64,000 nt of DNA, taken from positions 106,706,047 through 106,770,046 of the forward strand of contig JAOWCC010000019.1 of NCBI GenBank assembly GCA_030867875.1, given 5' to 3'. Each line of letters opens with the position of its first letter. Position 1 is the first letter of the stretch. This document shows, one piece after another, positions 12,355 to 27,300 of the stretch. Below the pieces are notes generated by a model that worked only from the letters and a program-made list of their open reading frames with translations, ran no database searches and was not told where the DNA came from. The stretch comes from Actinernus sp. WN-2022. Its lineage: Eukaryota > Cnidaria > Anthozoa > Actiniaria > Actinernidae. Both the position numbers and the translations under genes were made by a program.

Positions 12355-15300
12355 CTGAAAAAAACAATGAACGAAAGTAAAGTTGTGATCATGAACAGTT
12401 CACTGTTCTGAGTGGAAGAATGATCCAATTCATAGTTCTCGAAAGGTAACCAAGCCTTCGCCTCGAGGATGGAGTTGACCCTGCACTAATACAAACCCTC
12501 TTTCTATGAATATGGATAGATTGATTATCATGCTAACTAGATACAAGCCATGGAGGATGGAGTTGACCCTGCACTGATACAAACCCTCTTTCTATGAATA
12601 TGGATAGATTGATTATCATGCTAACTAGGTACAAGCCATGGAGGATGGAGTTGACCCTGCACTGTAGCCTGAATTTCGGCCGTCTCCTCTGGTTCTCCCG
12701 AGAGAGACGTCTGAATCCAATAGCCGATAATACCGTCCAGTGACGTCAAGGCGGATTAACAATTTAATTTATGCAAATAAAACTGTCACGGCGGTAGAAA
12801 GAGTTTGTAGGTCACAAAAACAAAGCCATCGCTCGCCTTGAGAAATTATTTGAGATCATGCCGGCCAAAATAGAAGCCTTACCTATATATATCTCTCCAT
12901 CCCATTTGCTTCTCAAGTGCCTCTTATGTTGCGAAAACCTTTTCGAAGCAACAAATCGTTCTATTATATTTGGAGGCAAAGTACAGTTGATCTTTGTCTT
13001 TCCGTTGATATTTGTACATGTCTCGCGATCTGCCGTTCGAATCGACACAGATACGAGATATTACCTATGTAAATGATGCAACAGAAAAGTAGAAAAACAT
13101 AATGGATAATTTTCGAAGAAATACGAAGGACTCTTGCGGGAAAGAACAGTTCCTTGAAGAGAGTAGCGACATTCTTTACCACTGCGAGTGTGAACAAATA
13201 ATCGATTACAACAACCCCGCGGACGCGACGCGATAAAATGTACATGTTTACAGGACAGTCGGCCGGTCATTGTGCAGGACACTTTCAATCCATTTCCAGA
13301 TGTTTTCCTTACGAATTCAAGGTCTTTGCCAAAGACAATCACTCCACTGAAACTCAACGATCAACAATCGCGAGTCCAAAGTTCTCGGCTGATAATTATG
13401 CGAAATTATAGAATATGAACCAATCAAAGATCACTACCAGGTTTTCTTGTAGTGACGTCACTGGACGGCATTAACGGCTATTGGATTCAGACGTCTCTCT
13501 CGGGAGGAACGAACCAGAGGCGGCGGCTGAAATTCAGGCTACCTGCACTGATACAAAGCCTCTTTCTATGAATATGGATAGATTGTGATTATCATGCTAA
13601 ATAGATACAAGCCATGGAGGATGGAGTTGATCCTGCATTGATACAAACCCTCTTTCTATGAATATGGATAGATTTTGATGCTAACTAGATACAAGCCTCT
13701 AACTAAGCTGTCTCTACTCCAGCCTCGATGTCACCAAAGGCTTGGTTACCTTTCAAAATGGTGGTCAAGAACTATGAATTGGACTATTTCAAGTTACTCA
13801 GATCAGATACCTCGTTTGACTACACCAACAGTCTACACCAACCGTCTACGAAGTAATGTATGAGGACTGGACGGCATTTCAAAGTCCGCGAAATTAGTTC
13901 CAGTTCGAGGCGAAGCCGACTTCAAAAAAAATCATGCTTGTTTCGTTGTTGTGGGATAAACTACCTGGGTAGACGTCATCTTGACGTCATACAATTAATT
14001 CGGCTTTGCAATCATTTGAAGAAATACTTAACATGTTGACTAAAATGACTTTTTTCTTTACTAACAACTCAAAAACTGTGTATATTTTCTATGCATCGAT
14101 GTTGTGATAAAAAGGCGCCATAGAGAATAATGCATTAACGAGATGACGTCTACCCAGGTTTTGACCCAGGCTTTTACTTACGCGGTCATGGGTCAGGAAA
14201 GGTCACATTTACACGATTTCAGACAAGCGTAGAACATAAAGTATTCACTTTAAACCAAAACTTTCTTCACAGAAGTAATCAAAACCTGTCGGAGGTTCAT
14301 AAGCTATCAAAATTGCAAAAGGGTGATAGGCGATTATGCGCTTGTCCTCGTGGGAGTACGTGTTTACAACCTGGCGTGAAATTTGATGACAACATAATTT
14401 GGCGCTATAGTTGTCGTCACGGGCATACGCAGTGTCAGGGCATTGTGCAAAAAAAACAGGTCCCACATTGGAGAGACGGTGTGTATGCATCAAGACAGGT
14501 ATTGTACCTTGATGTTTTTTACCACTTAGGAGGGGACGTAGAAGTGTTTTCTGCCGAAACTTGGCGTTTACTATTTCCTTTGTTTGCCTTTAAAGCGTAA
14601 AAGTTTTAAAATAAAAATGTATTGTTCATAGGCACTTTAAAGTGCAAGTAGCACCATAAAACAACATTAACTCTTTTTGCCCAATATTCTATTTCTAATA
14701 TACTTCAGTTGTCTAAATTAGTTTTCTTCGAGAGACTGCAGCAGCAATTCAACTAGAATAAAATTTACCCGAATTGCAGAATTGCAAAATCTGCAAGATT
14801 AATACCTTTGTGAGAAAAAAACACAACAGTACGATATATATTTTCATTTTTTGACATGATACTTGCACTTTAAGTTCCCTGATCTCTTAACTGCGCGCCT
14901 TCTGCGCCGCACAGGTAACCCAAAATCGAACTTGGCCTCGAAAAACACCCAGCAAGCTACACGTCCGTTTGACGTCACAGTAGATCAAGGTTGATCTCCT
15001 TACCATTCCCTTGAGCCGTATTTTATGTTGTCGACAGTCACCACGCTGGTAAACGTTCTGTCTTCTTCCCGTGTGACCTAAAGGTGCACGGTACAAATTA
15101 TGACACCTAAAGGTGCATGATACAAATTGTGACACCTAAAGGTGCACGGTACAAATTATGACACCTAAAGGTGCACGGTACAAATTATGACACATAAAGG
15201 TGCACGGTACAAATTATGACACATAAAGGTGCATGGTACAAATTGTGACACCTAAAGGTGCACGGTACAAATTATGACACCTAAAGGTGCACGGTACAAA

Positions 15301-18300
15301 TTATGACACATAAAGGTGCACGGTACAAATTATGACACATAAAGGTGCATGGTACAAATTGTGACACCTAAAGGTGCACGGTACAAATTATGACACATAA
15401 AGGTGCACGGTACAAATTATGACACATAAAGGTGCATGGTACAAATTGTGACACCTAAAGGTGCACGGTACAAATTATGACACCTAAAGGTGCACGGTAC
15501 AAATTATGACACCTAAAGGTGCACGGTACAAATTATGACACCTAAAGGTGCACGGTACAAATTATGACACTAAAGGTGCATGGTACAAATTATGACACCT
15601 AAAGGTGCATGGTACAAATTGTGACACCTAAAGGTGCACGGTACAAATTATGACACTAAAGGTGCACGGTACAAATTATGACACATAAAGGTGCACGGTA
15701 CAAATTATGACACATAAAGGTGCATGGTACAAATTGTGACACCTAAAGGTGCACGGTACAAATTATGACACCTAAAGGTGCACGGTACAAATTATGACAC
15801 CTAAAGGTGCACGGTACAAATTATGACACCTAAAGGTGCATGGTACAAATTGTGACACCTAAAGGTGCATGGTACAAATTATGACACTAAAGGTGCACGG
15901 TACAAATTGTGACACCTAAAGGTGCACGGTACAAATTATGACACTAAAGGTGCACGGTACAAATTATGACACATAAAGGTGCATGGTACAAATTGTGACA
16001 CCTAAAGGTGCACGGTACAAATTATGACACTAAAGGTGCACAATACAAATTATGACACCTAAAGGTGCACGGTACAAATTATGACACCACACAAAGTTCA
16101 ACAGTGTTAAAGGAGCCATCTCAGCCTCCATTCTTGATGCCCTAGAAAATGGCCTCCAAGCCAAAATTCAGTTTTATAGTTTGCACTCCTTAATTTGTTT
16201 AATTCAGAATTGGATTACAGGAAAGGACACTGATTGGTTGTGAGATGCACAAAGGACACTGGTTGACATGGCTCAGTAATCAACAGATCCTGAATACCTT
16301 AATTTGCTTAATTCACAATTGGATTTCAGGAAAGGAAACATATAGCTTGTGAGGTGCGCAAAGGACACTGGTTGAGCCATCCCTTTAACAACGTTCTACA
16401 AACGCAGTATAAAATTGCGCGATCCCATACACCACTTTACAATGATTACATGTGAAGGCATTAGACATCTTGTGAGCCCTGTAATCCAGTTAAACTTTTC
16501 TTATGTTTGCTTGTAATTTGATCGCAGGTTTTAACAACAGATATGTGATCAATTCAACTCCAGACTGAATCGTTCATAGGATGCTTACACTTTTATCAAC
16601 AGAATCGTTTTTCAATCTTGAGTTCTGGGGTGGTCGTATTTCGGCCAAGTATTTGTCAGATTCTCAGTTTGCACTGATTACCCAGCATGCCCCTTGCGGC
16701 TTGAAGTGGTCTATTATCTGCCTAGTACCCCAACATGATCTCGAGGTTGAAATTGTCGTAAATTCTTATTGGCCGCTGAAATTATGATAATCGTAATTCT
16801 CATGACCAGTCAAGGATAAAGATAAAGATAAAGATAAAGATTTGGCACATTCCGAACGGAGGTAGGCCGGTTTAGTGTATTGGTTATGACCTCTGCGCTA
16901 CACTGCACTACACGCAAACGGGTACGAGTTCGAACCCCAGTAGGACCGCTTGAGAAAACTTTCTCTCCCCTTTACCTTCTCTTCTTGTTTACCTGTGAAC
17001 CCTAGCTCTCGGTGAGTGAGAACCCGTTGTTTACCCGTGAACTCGTCCGATGGTTAGGGTTGGTTTTGTGGTTAGGATGTCAGTAGAATTATGATTATCA
17101 TAACTTTAAAGCAATTTAACAATTTACGATAATCATAATTTTAAACCTCGAGAACACGTTGAGTACCCAGGCTCATTTTTGAAGATATACTAGTGAGCAA
17201 AGGACCACGGGAAGGGATCAGAGGGAGCGTAAAGGACCACGGGAAGGGATCAGATGGAGCGTAAAGGACCACGGAAAGGGATCAGATGGAGCATAAAGTA
17301 CCACGGGAAGGATTCAGATGGAGCGTAAAGGACCACGGGAAGGGATCAGAGGTAGCGTAAAGGACCATGGGAAGAGATCAGAGGGAGCGCATTCCTTCCC
17401 AGGTTCCCCAAACACACCAAAAGCACCTGGGTACAAGGCAGGTCTATAATGATATTGGATGTAAGATGACGTGCAAACTCGTATTTCTTTCCCTTACCGT
17501 TTTATATACTGGCTGTTTAAGTTTTTCCCGTCTATTAAAACAAGAAAAGAGAGCAACTAGGTTAGAATCTCATTAATTCAGAAGATTTGAGTGCAAAAAG
17601 AGCGTAAGTACCCCCCGGGGGGGGGGGGGGGGGGGTCTTTAAGGTAAAAAGGGTAGGGGTAAAAAGGGTGACCGTCGGAAAACCTCGAAAAATACCCTAA
17701 AAAATAGCAAACCGCGAAAACATTTCCAACCTAAAATGTACCTCGTGGTCTAAAAATCACCCTGAAAGATGGATTTCGCTTGGACAACAACTACAAAATA
17801 CTAAATCGCCGATTTCAAACCCTAAAAAATACGACGATCACCCCTACCAGCCGAATATAGTAAGAAACCCCCTGGGAAGTAAACGTTGATCAGTCTAAAA
17901 TTCTCTCTTACATAAACGAGAAAATTACGGAATTCAGACTTTGATACTAAGTAAAACTGATCCACAAGCGTACACAAAACTTAGCCGCTTCCCTTTCATA
18001 TGAATTATATAGTCAGTTTTCATAACATACCTAGTCCATTCGAGTAGAATTGTCTTGGGCGTGCAGCTACCTGCATAATTCTTCCTGAAGGAAAATTTTT
18101 TTTTTTATTAACTGACTTTTTAAAAAGTTTAGAAACACGGTGTCGAAAAAAAATTAATTCATACACGTTCAACATTAATAAAACAATTTAACAAAGGAAC
18201 TATGGCGTTAACTGTCTTTCTTCCATTTCTCTTACTCTCTGAAAGGAAAATAAAAAAGGGAATTCATGTTTCCGACTTTATCCCAGCTTTTCCTTATGGT

Positions 18301-21300
18301 AAAGTTGTTATCGACTTATCTTCCTCGCAGCCGTCCACTTCTAGGGTTTCACGTTTCTTGACGACCCTAATACCGGCTGCGAAGGAGGCTGTCATTCACT
18401 GTGAGTAACTTCAGCTTTCGCGTTTAAATTCGCCTAAGGTGTTAAGGGGGCACTTCAACCCGGCCCAAAATGATAAACTTTCCCATTAAAAACGAAAAAT
18501 ATATATACTAAGTTTAGCAGAGTACGCTTTTCAAGGCTAATGGAGAAAAGACAGTTTTGATGAAGGATGGCAAGAGTCGAGTGGGTTTTAAGAGCAACTT
18601 GATATTCAGAGCAACTTGATATCGGTTCACTGCAGAATAAGCTTTTGTGATCCACTTTAATCTTGGCCATCCTCTATCGAAAAAGTTAGAAAAGCATATC
18701 ACAGATATCAGGACATTCACATGGTATTTCTCTTCTATCTCAGCGTGTAGTTTTGTTGTAGTTTATAAAGCATATCAGGACATTCACATGGTATTGCTCT
18801 TCTATCTCAGCGTGTAGTTTTGTTGTAGTTTGTAAAGCATATCAGTACATTCACATGGTATTGCTCTTCTATCTCAGCATGTAGTTTTGTTTTAAAGAAA
18901 CTTGAAGGTTCCATTCGATTGACAGTGCCTTTTTAAAGACCTACCGTTGAAACTTGACCTTCATTTCGACCAGCTCGAGGGAGCCGTCGCTTAGCTGTCT
19001 CTTAACAGGACTACATGTAAATTTATCTGCCGTCTGCAACACAACCGGCAAAAAAATACAATTACGATGCCATGAACTTATCAGCAGCTAGACTATGGAA
19101 AGGGAAGATTATGAGGCTGTCAAACTCTTACATGTTCCTTGTCTAGGATCTCTTTTGTAGATTGTCTTGTTTTCAGAGCCGTCTTGTAGTATGGTAACAG
19201 GCCTACAGTCTCACTGAAAAAAGAACAAACAAACCTTCCATCACTATACCGTACAGCTCTAAAATAGACGATATAACATGGCAAAGTGTTTAGCATGATA
19301 GCTCACGAGTGAGTTCAGAAAACGAGTGAGTTATCAAGTTTAGCACGATAAGATAAATCAGGAGCCCATTACCAGGAGCGTGCATCTCCCAGATTAGGTC
19401 CAACAGCAGAACAGATGATGTAGCTATTTTTAGTTTTGTGTTTCCCGCGAAAGTAGACAAAGGATACCTGCACTAAACCAATCACACGACGAAATATCAC
19501 TTCTCAATATGCATTCACGCAGCTATTTTCCTATGCAGGGGAGCGCGCATTGTCCGCAGCGCATGCAACCATTTTATTTCACGGGAAATGGACATCTATA
19601 AATAGCTACATCGTCTACTGTGCTGTGGCCGCTACCCATCACATAGGTACATGTACGCTCCTGGTAATGGGCTCCTGGATAAATTCAGTATCTCCAAGCA
19701 GCCATGTAATTTACTTTTCATTACACGAAAACCAGTTGATGAGCATTATCATTTCTAATTTTTAACTAAAAAAAATCACCAACCTTTCTTTAATAGCTTG
19801 TCAAACCAAGTCAAAATCAAACAAATTTGCCCAAGATGGTTCAGTTTCTTTTTACAAGTAATGTTTTCACATTTTAGAAATATTATGCGGTACAAAAGAG
19901 CAAATCAGACGAAACAAGTTTTGGTGTGTAAAGTAATAATAATATAATCCCACACGTATTGATATAAATGATATCTCACACGTGTTCAAGGCAGTGCCGG
20001 TAACATCATTTTTACGATTTGGCTATCAGCGCAGCCGGTATATCACTGACTATCATGTAATAATATTTACCACACCCAAAATGTCATACATTTAATCTAT
20101 TCCCCTCAACATGATCTTCTCTTATTTTCTAGTTATTTTCTGTATTATTTTGCATGCTTACAAGAGTTGGTTGCTCGGAAACAAGGGTTTGAGAGATGTG
20201 GAGTGTTGTTTACTAACTCAACTCAAGATACCAAGTAAATACAATGTAGAACCAATCACGGGAGCAAGTAAAAACGCAATGAACCAATCACAAACTGAAG
20301 TAATTTGTATAGGTAATCGAATGGGGACAAGTGAAATTTGGGATAAATTTCACACGTTTGCCAAAATCTAAGTAATTTTCTGAGCCACTTCGGCAAGGGA
20401 AATTACGTAGATTTTGACAAACACAATTGAAATTTATCCTTAAATTCACGAGTCACTATTTGATTATCCATTAATATTATGGAGGGCAAATTACAACCCA
20501 GAAAAACATCATTTTAAGCGTGCGTAGGCAGGGTTTGAAATTTCACATGTGAAATTATAAATTACGTGTGAAATTTCAAGTTGAAATTAGGAATTAATTT
20601 GTCCTCTATAGTATTACAAGTAAAACCAATCACAAATTACTTCAGTTCGTGATTGGTATTACTTCAACCAATCACAAGGCAAAGTAAATGCAATCATGGA
20701 TAACTAACCAATCAAATGCAATTACTTTTCGACACGCAATTGAAAACTGCTCTATTTTTACCATATTTCTTCCATGTCCTTCGCAGCCGTTAACCGTCTT
20801 GCAGTGTCCGTAGTATGTTCATCATGAAGCAGTGTCAAGATACAATATTTGCTGTTACTAAAGCCATTATCATAATCTACAGCCTGGGCACAAAACAATA
20901 ATAGAAACATTAGTTAACATTACAAACATTAGTAGATTGTTCTTGTGTTATATTTAACAAATCGATGTCATTTTGACATGCATATGCACGTCCGTTAACA
21001 TCACAAACATTAGTTAACATTACAAACATTAGTTAACATTACAAACATTAGTTAACATTACAAACATTAGTTAACATTACAAACATTAGTTAACATTACA
21101 AACATTAGTTAACATTACAAACATTAGTTAACATTTCAAACATTAGTTAACATTACAAACATTAGTTAACATTACAAACATTAGTTAACATTACAAACAA
21201 TAGTTAACATTACAAACATTAGTTGACATTACAAACATTAGTTAGATTGTTCTTGTGTTATATTTAACAAATAGATGTCATTTTGACATGCATATGCAAG

Positions 21301-24300
21301 TCCGTTAACATCACAAACATTAGTTAACATTACAAACAATAGTTAACATTACAAACATTAGTTGACATTACAAACATTAGTTAGATTGTTCTTGTGTTAT
21401 ATTTAACAAATAGATGTCATTTTGACATGCATATGCAAGTCCGTTAACATCACAAACATTAGTTAACATCACAAATATTAGTTAACATTACAAACATTAG
21501 TTGACATTACAAACATTAGTTGACATTAGAAACATTAGTTAGATTGTTCTTGTGTTATATTTAACAAATAGATGTCATTTTGACATGTATATGCAATTCC
21601 GTTAACATCACAAACATTAGTTAACATTACAAACAATAGTTAACATTACAAACAATAGTTAACATTACAAACATTAGTTGACATTACAAAGATTAGTTAG
21701 ATTGTTCTTGTGTTATATTTAACAAATAGATGTCATTTTGACATGCATATGCAAGTCCGTTAACATCACAAACATTAGTTAACATTACAAACAATAGTTA
21801 ACATTACAAACATTAGTTGACATTACAAACATTAGTTAGATTGTTCTTGTGTTATATTTAACAAATAGATGTCATTTTGACATGCATATGCAAGTCCGTT
21901 AACATCACAAACATTAGTTAACATTACAAACAATAGTTAACATTACAAACATTAGTTGACATTACAAACATTAGTTAGATTGTTCTTGTGTTATATTTAA
22001 CAAATAGATGTCATTTTGACATGCATATGCAAGTCCGTTAACATCACAAACATTAGTTAACATTACAAACAATAGTTAACATTACAAACATTAGTTGACA
22101 TTACAAACATTAGTTAGATTGTTCTTGTGTTATATTTAACAAATAGATGTCATTTTGACATGCATATGCAAGTCCGTTAACATCACAAACATTAGTTAAC
22201 ATTACAAACAATAGTTAACATTACAAACATTAGTTGACATTACAAACATTAGTTAGATTGTTCTTGTGTTATATTTAACAAATCGATGTCATTTTCACAT
22301 GGATATGCACGTCCGTTAACATCACAAACATTAGTTAACATTACAAACATTAGTTAACATTACAAACAATAGTTAACATTACAAACATTAGTTAACATTA
22401 CAAACAATAGTTAACATTACAAACATTAGTTAGATTGTTCTTGTGTTATATTTAACAAATAGATGTCATTTTGACATACATATGCAAGTCCGTTAACATC
22501 ACAAACATTAGTTAACATTACAAACAATAGTTAACATTACAAACATTAGTTGACATTACAAACATTAGTTAGATTGTTCTTGTGTTATATTTAACAAATC
22601 GATGTCATTTTGACATGGATATGCACGTCCGTTAACATCACAAACATTAGTTAACATTACAAACATTAGTTAACATTACAAACAATAGTTAACATTACAA
22701 ACATTAGTTAACATTACAAACAATAGTTAACATTACAAACATTAGTTAACATTACAAACAATAGTTAACATTACAAACATTAGTTAACATTTCAAACATT
22801 AGTTAACATTACAAACATTAGTTAACATTACAAACATTAGTTAACATTACAAACATTAGTTAACATTACAAACATTAGTTAACATTACAAACATTAGTTA
22901 ACATTACAAACAATAGTTAACATTACAAACATTAGTTGACATTACAAACATTAGTTAGATTGTTCTTGTGTTATATTTAACAAATAGATGTCATTTTGAC
23001 ATGCATATGCAAGTCCGTTAACATCACAAACATTAGTTAACATTACAAACAATAGTTAACATTACAAACATTAGTTGACATTACAAACATTAGTTAGATT
23101 GTTCTTGTGTTATATTTAACAAATCGATGTCATTTTGACATGGATATGCACGTCCGTTAACATCACAAACATTAGTTAACATTACAAACATTAGTTAACA
23201 TTACAAACAATAGTTAACATTACAAACATTAGTTAACATTACAAACAATAGTTAACATTACAAACATTAGTTAGATTGTTCTTGTGTTATATTTAACAAA
23301 TAGATGTCATTTTGACATACATATGCAAGTCCGTTAACATCACAAACATTAGTTAACATTACAAACAATAGTTAACATTACAAACATTAGTTGACATTAC
23401 AAACATTAGTTAGATTGTTCTTGTGTTATATTTAACAAATCGATGTCATTTTGACATGGATATGCACGTCCGTTAACATCACAAACATTAGTTAACATTA
23501 CAAACATTAGTTAACATTACAAACAATAGTTAACATTACAAACATTAGTTAACATTACAAACAATAGTTAACATTACAAACATTAGTTAACATTACAAAC
23601 AATAGTTAACATTACAAACATTAGTTAACATTTCAAACATTAGTTAACATTACAAACATTAGTTAACATTACAAACATTAGTTAACATTACAAACATTAG
23701 TTAACATTACAAACATTAGTTAACATTACAAACATTAGTTAACATTACAAACAATAGTTAACATTACAAACATTAGTTGACATTACAAACATTAGTTAGA
23801 TTGTTCTTGTGTTATATTTAACAAATAGATGTCATTTTGACATGCATATGCAAGTCCGTTAACATCACAAACATTAGTTAACATTACAAACAATAGTTAA
23901 CATTACAAACATTAGTTGACATTACAAACATTAGTTAGATTGTTCTTGTGTTATATTTAACAAATCGATGTCATTTTGACATGGATATGCACGTCCGTTA
24001 ACATCACAAACATTAGTTAACATTACAAACATTAGTTAACATTACAAACAATAGTTAACATTACAAACATTAGTTAACATTACAAACAATAGTTAACATT
24101 ACAAACATTAGTTAACATTACAAACAATAGTTAACATTACAAACATTAGTTAACATTTCAAACATTAGTTAACATTACAAACATTAGTTAACATTACAAA
24201 CATTAGTTAACATTACAAACATTAGTTAACATTACAAACATTAGTTAACATTACAAACATTAGTTAACATTACAAACAATAGTTAACATTACAAACATTA

Positions 24301-27300
24301 GTTGACATTACAAACATTAGTTAGATTGTTCTTGTGTTATATTTAACAAATAGATGTCATTTTGACATGCATATGCAAGTCCGTTAACATCACAAACATT
24401 AGTTAACATTACAAACAATAGTTAACATTACAAACATTAGTTGACATTACAAACATTAGTTAGATTGTTCTTGTGTTATATTTAACAAATAGATGTCATT
24501 TTGACATGCATATGCAAGTCCGTTAACATCACAAACATTAGTTAACATTACAAACATTAGTTAACATTACAAACAATAGTTAACATTACAAATATTAGTT
24601 GACATTACAAACAATAGTTAACATTACAAACATTAGTTAACATTACAAACAATAGTTAACATTACAAACATTAGTTAACATTACAAACAATAGTTAACAT
24701 TACAAACATTAGTTGACATTACAAACATTAGTAGATTGTTCTTGTGTTATATTTAACAAATCGATGTCATTTTGACATGCATATGCACGTCCGTTAACAT
24801 CACAAACATTAGTTAACATTACAAACATTAGTTAACATTACAAACATTAGTTAACATTACAAACAATAGTTAACATTACAAACATTAGTTAACATCACAA
24901 ACATTAGTTAACATTACAAACATTAGTTGACATTACAAACATTAGTTAACATCACACACATTAGTTAACATTACAAACATTAGTTAACATTACAAACATT
25001 AGTTAAAATTACAAACATTAGTTAACATTACAAACATTAGTTAGATTGTTCTTGTGTTATATTTAACAAATAGATGTCATTTTGACATGCATATGCAAGT
25101 CCGTTAACACCACAAACATTAGTTAACATTATAAACATTAATTAGTTAACATTACAAACATTAGTTAACACTACAAACATTAGTTAGATTGTTCTTGTGT
25201 TATATTTAACAAATAGATGTCATTTGGACATGCATATGCAAGTTCGTTAGCATTACAAACATTAGTTAACATTACAAACATTAGTTAACATTATAAACAT
25301 TAGTTAGATTGTTCTTGTGTTATATTTAACCAATAGATGTCATTTTGACATGCCTATGCAAGTTCGTATGAGCCCTAGCCAGTGATCACTGATTTAAAGG
25401 TCAAAGGGGGAAACAAAATGACCAACATAAAAAACAACATTAGGTATTAGCATCCGCCATTTTCATATATTAAGGGATCAAACTTCAATGACGTCATTGA
25501 AGTCACAAGCCAGTTCTAGTTCATTTGCTATGTTTTTATGCCAGCTCTACATAATAAAATATGTTTCAATAAGATTGCAAGGATCACATATCTGAAGCCT
25601 GAAAAATAACTGAAAAAATAAATACATTCAATGTTGACTCAAGTCATGTTCAAGTCATGTTAAACTCATTAGCATAAAGTGCCTTTATACATTTTAAAGC
25701 ATTATTTTATGGCAGCTCAGTGAGCGTTCATTAGAACAGTACAGTACTCACAAGTTTAATGTATTCCTTGACAACTTCTAATTGTGGTAATATTCCTTCC
25801 CTCCTACAGAATCAATGAAAAAACAGAATAATCTTACTGATCTCTTATTTACTGGAATACATGATGAACAGTTGTGGTTTCAGTACAATAGGGATGTACA
25901 GTACCGCCTGGAATTATAGGGACATTTACCGCGGCTGTGCCGCATGCAATGCCCGCGGTTTTACCGCGAAAAACCGCGGTCATTTTTGCGGTGACCGCGG
26001 TCACTCCTGAGGTCGCCGCGGTCACTTTTGAGATCGCCGCGGTCACTTTTGAGGTCGCCGCGGTAATCGTGCCGCGGTGATCATGCCGCGGCGCTAACCG
26101 CGACCGCATGTAACATCTACATGTACATCTCATACATTTTACTTTGAAGCAGTTGGCTTCGTAAGAGCGTGAGCGTGAACGGCGGTCTCGAGTAAGAAAG
26201 ACAACTTACGAAAGTTAACAAAAGATTGTTAGCGCGCCGTGTCTTACGAAATGCTTATTTTGAAGCAGTTGGCTTCGTTAGTAAATAAGAACGCGAACGG
26301 CGGTCTCGAGTAAGAAAAACAACTTACGAAAATTAACAGAAGATTATTAACGAGCCGTGTATTAAAAAATGCTTATTTTGAAGCAGTTGGCTTCGTTAGT
26401 TAATCAGAACGCGAACGGCGGTCTCGAGTAAGAAAGAAAACTTACGAAAATTAACAGAAGATTGTTAGCGTGCCGTGGCTTAAGAAATGCTTAAAAAGAA
26501 GCGGTTGGCTTCGTTACAGTATTGTGCAAAAGTCATGCAAACATATTTCGACGAATTTCGCTCTTTGTTCAGCGACATTTCGACGATTTGTCAAACGAAA
26601 ATTCGGACCGAGTTATCGAAGTATCGTGATCCGAAACGTGTCTGTTGATTGCACAATTACGTATTTTAACCTTTCTTTCACACAAGATTAACGCGTGACA
26701 AATTCGAATTCATAACAAACAGTTTTACAAACGTACGGTAAGATGGTTTTGGTAAATACCCTGCGTGCCAGAGGCGTCAAAAAGTCAAGATTCTTACTGC
26801 GCAGTATAATAAAAGTTCCTGTCAATCGTGAACTGTCAGCCAGACGCGTGTCTCATTTCTGACACAAATACCGCGGGGAAAGTAATTGCCATTTACGCGA
26901 ATTGACTGTTCTGATTCGATGCATTAAAGCTCTTAATTCAAAAGGAATTGCACTTTCCGAGTAGAAGTTTTCTGGTAAGAGTATAGAAGTTTTTGTACGT
27001 CTTTCAATATGACAAACGTTGCTTCAAAACTCTGTTGATGTTCTGTAAAAACATCAGACTGACACGTTCACGCCTGACTGATTGCACGTGGAAATTCAGA
27101 CTCCAAGAAGAGTTGAGAATTTAATATGCAAACATTTACAATTATTTCTGCCGAAACCTTTTGATACTAGTAACAAGACAAGGATCTGCCGTAAATAAGA
27201 AACTACACTGAAGCAAAAGTTTATTTGGTGTTATGCGTCGCTAGTTAATAAAAACGCCAACGGCGGTCTCGAGTAAGAAAGACAACTTACGAAAGTTAAC

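Noticed and set aside
14245..14493. 82-codon minus-strand open frame
   Set aside because: Antisense shadow of the Cys-pattern frame; no DUS2-like sequence and no motif.
15078..16087. 29-bp repeats, CRISPR-like spacing
   Set aside because: Head-to-tail units without spacers; a minisatellite.
20930..25370. Centromere or replication origin
   Set aside because: Satellite structure alone is not evidence of function and the array lies inside a gene.
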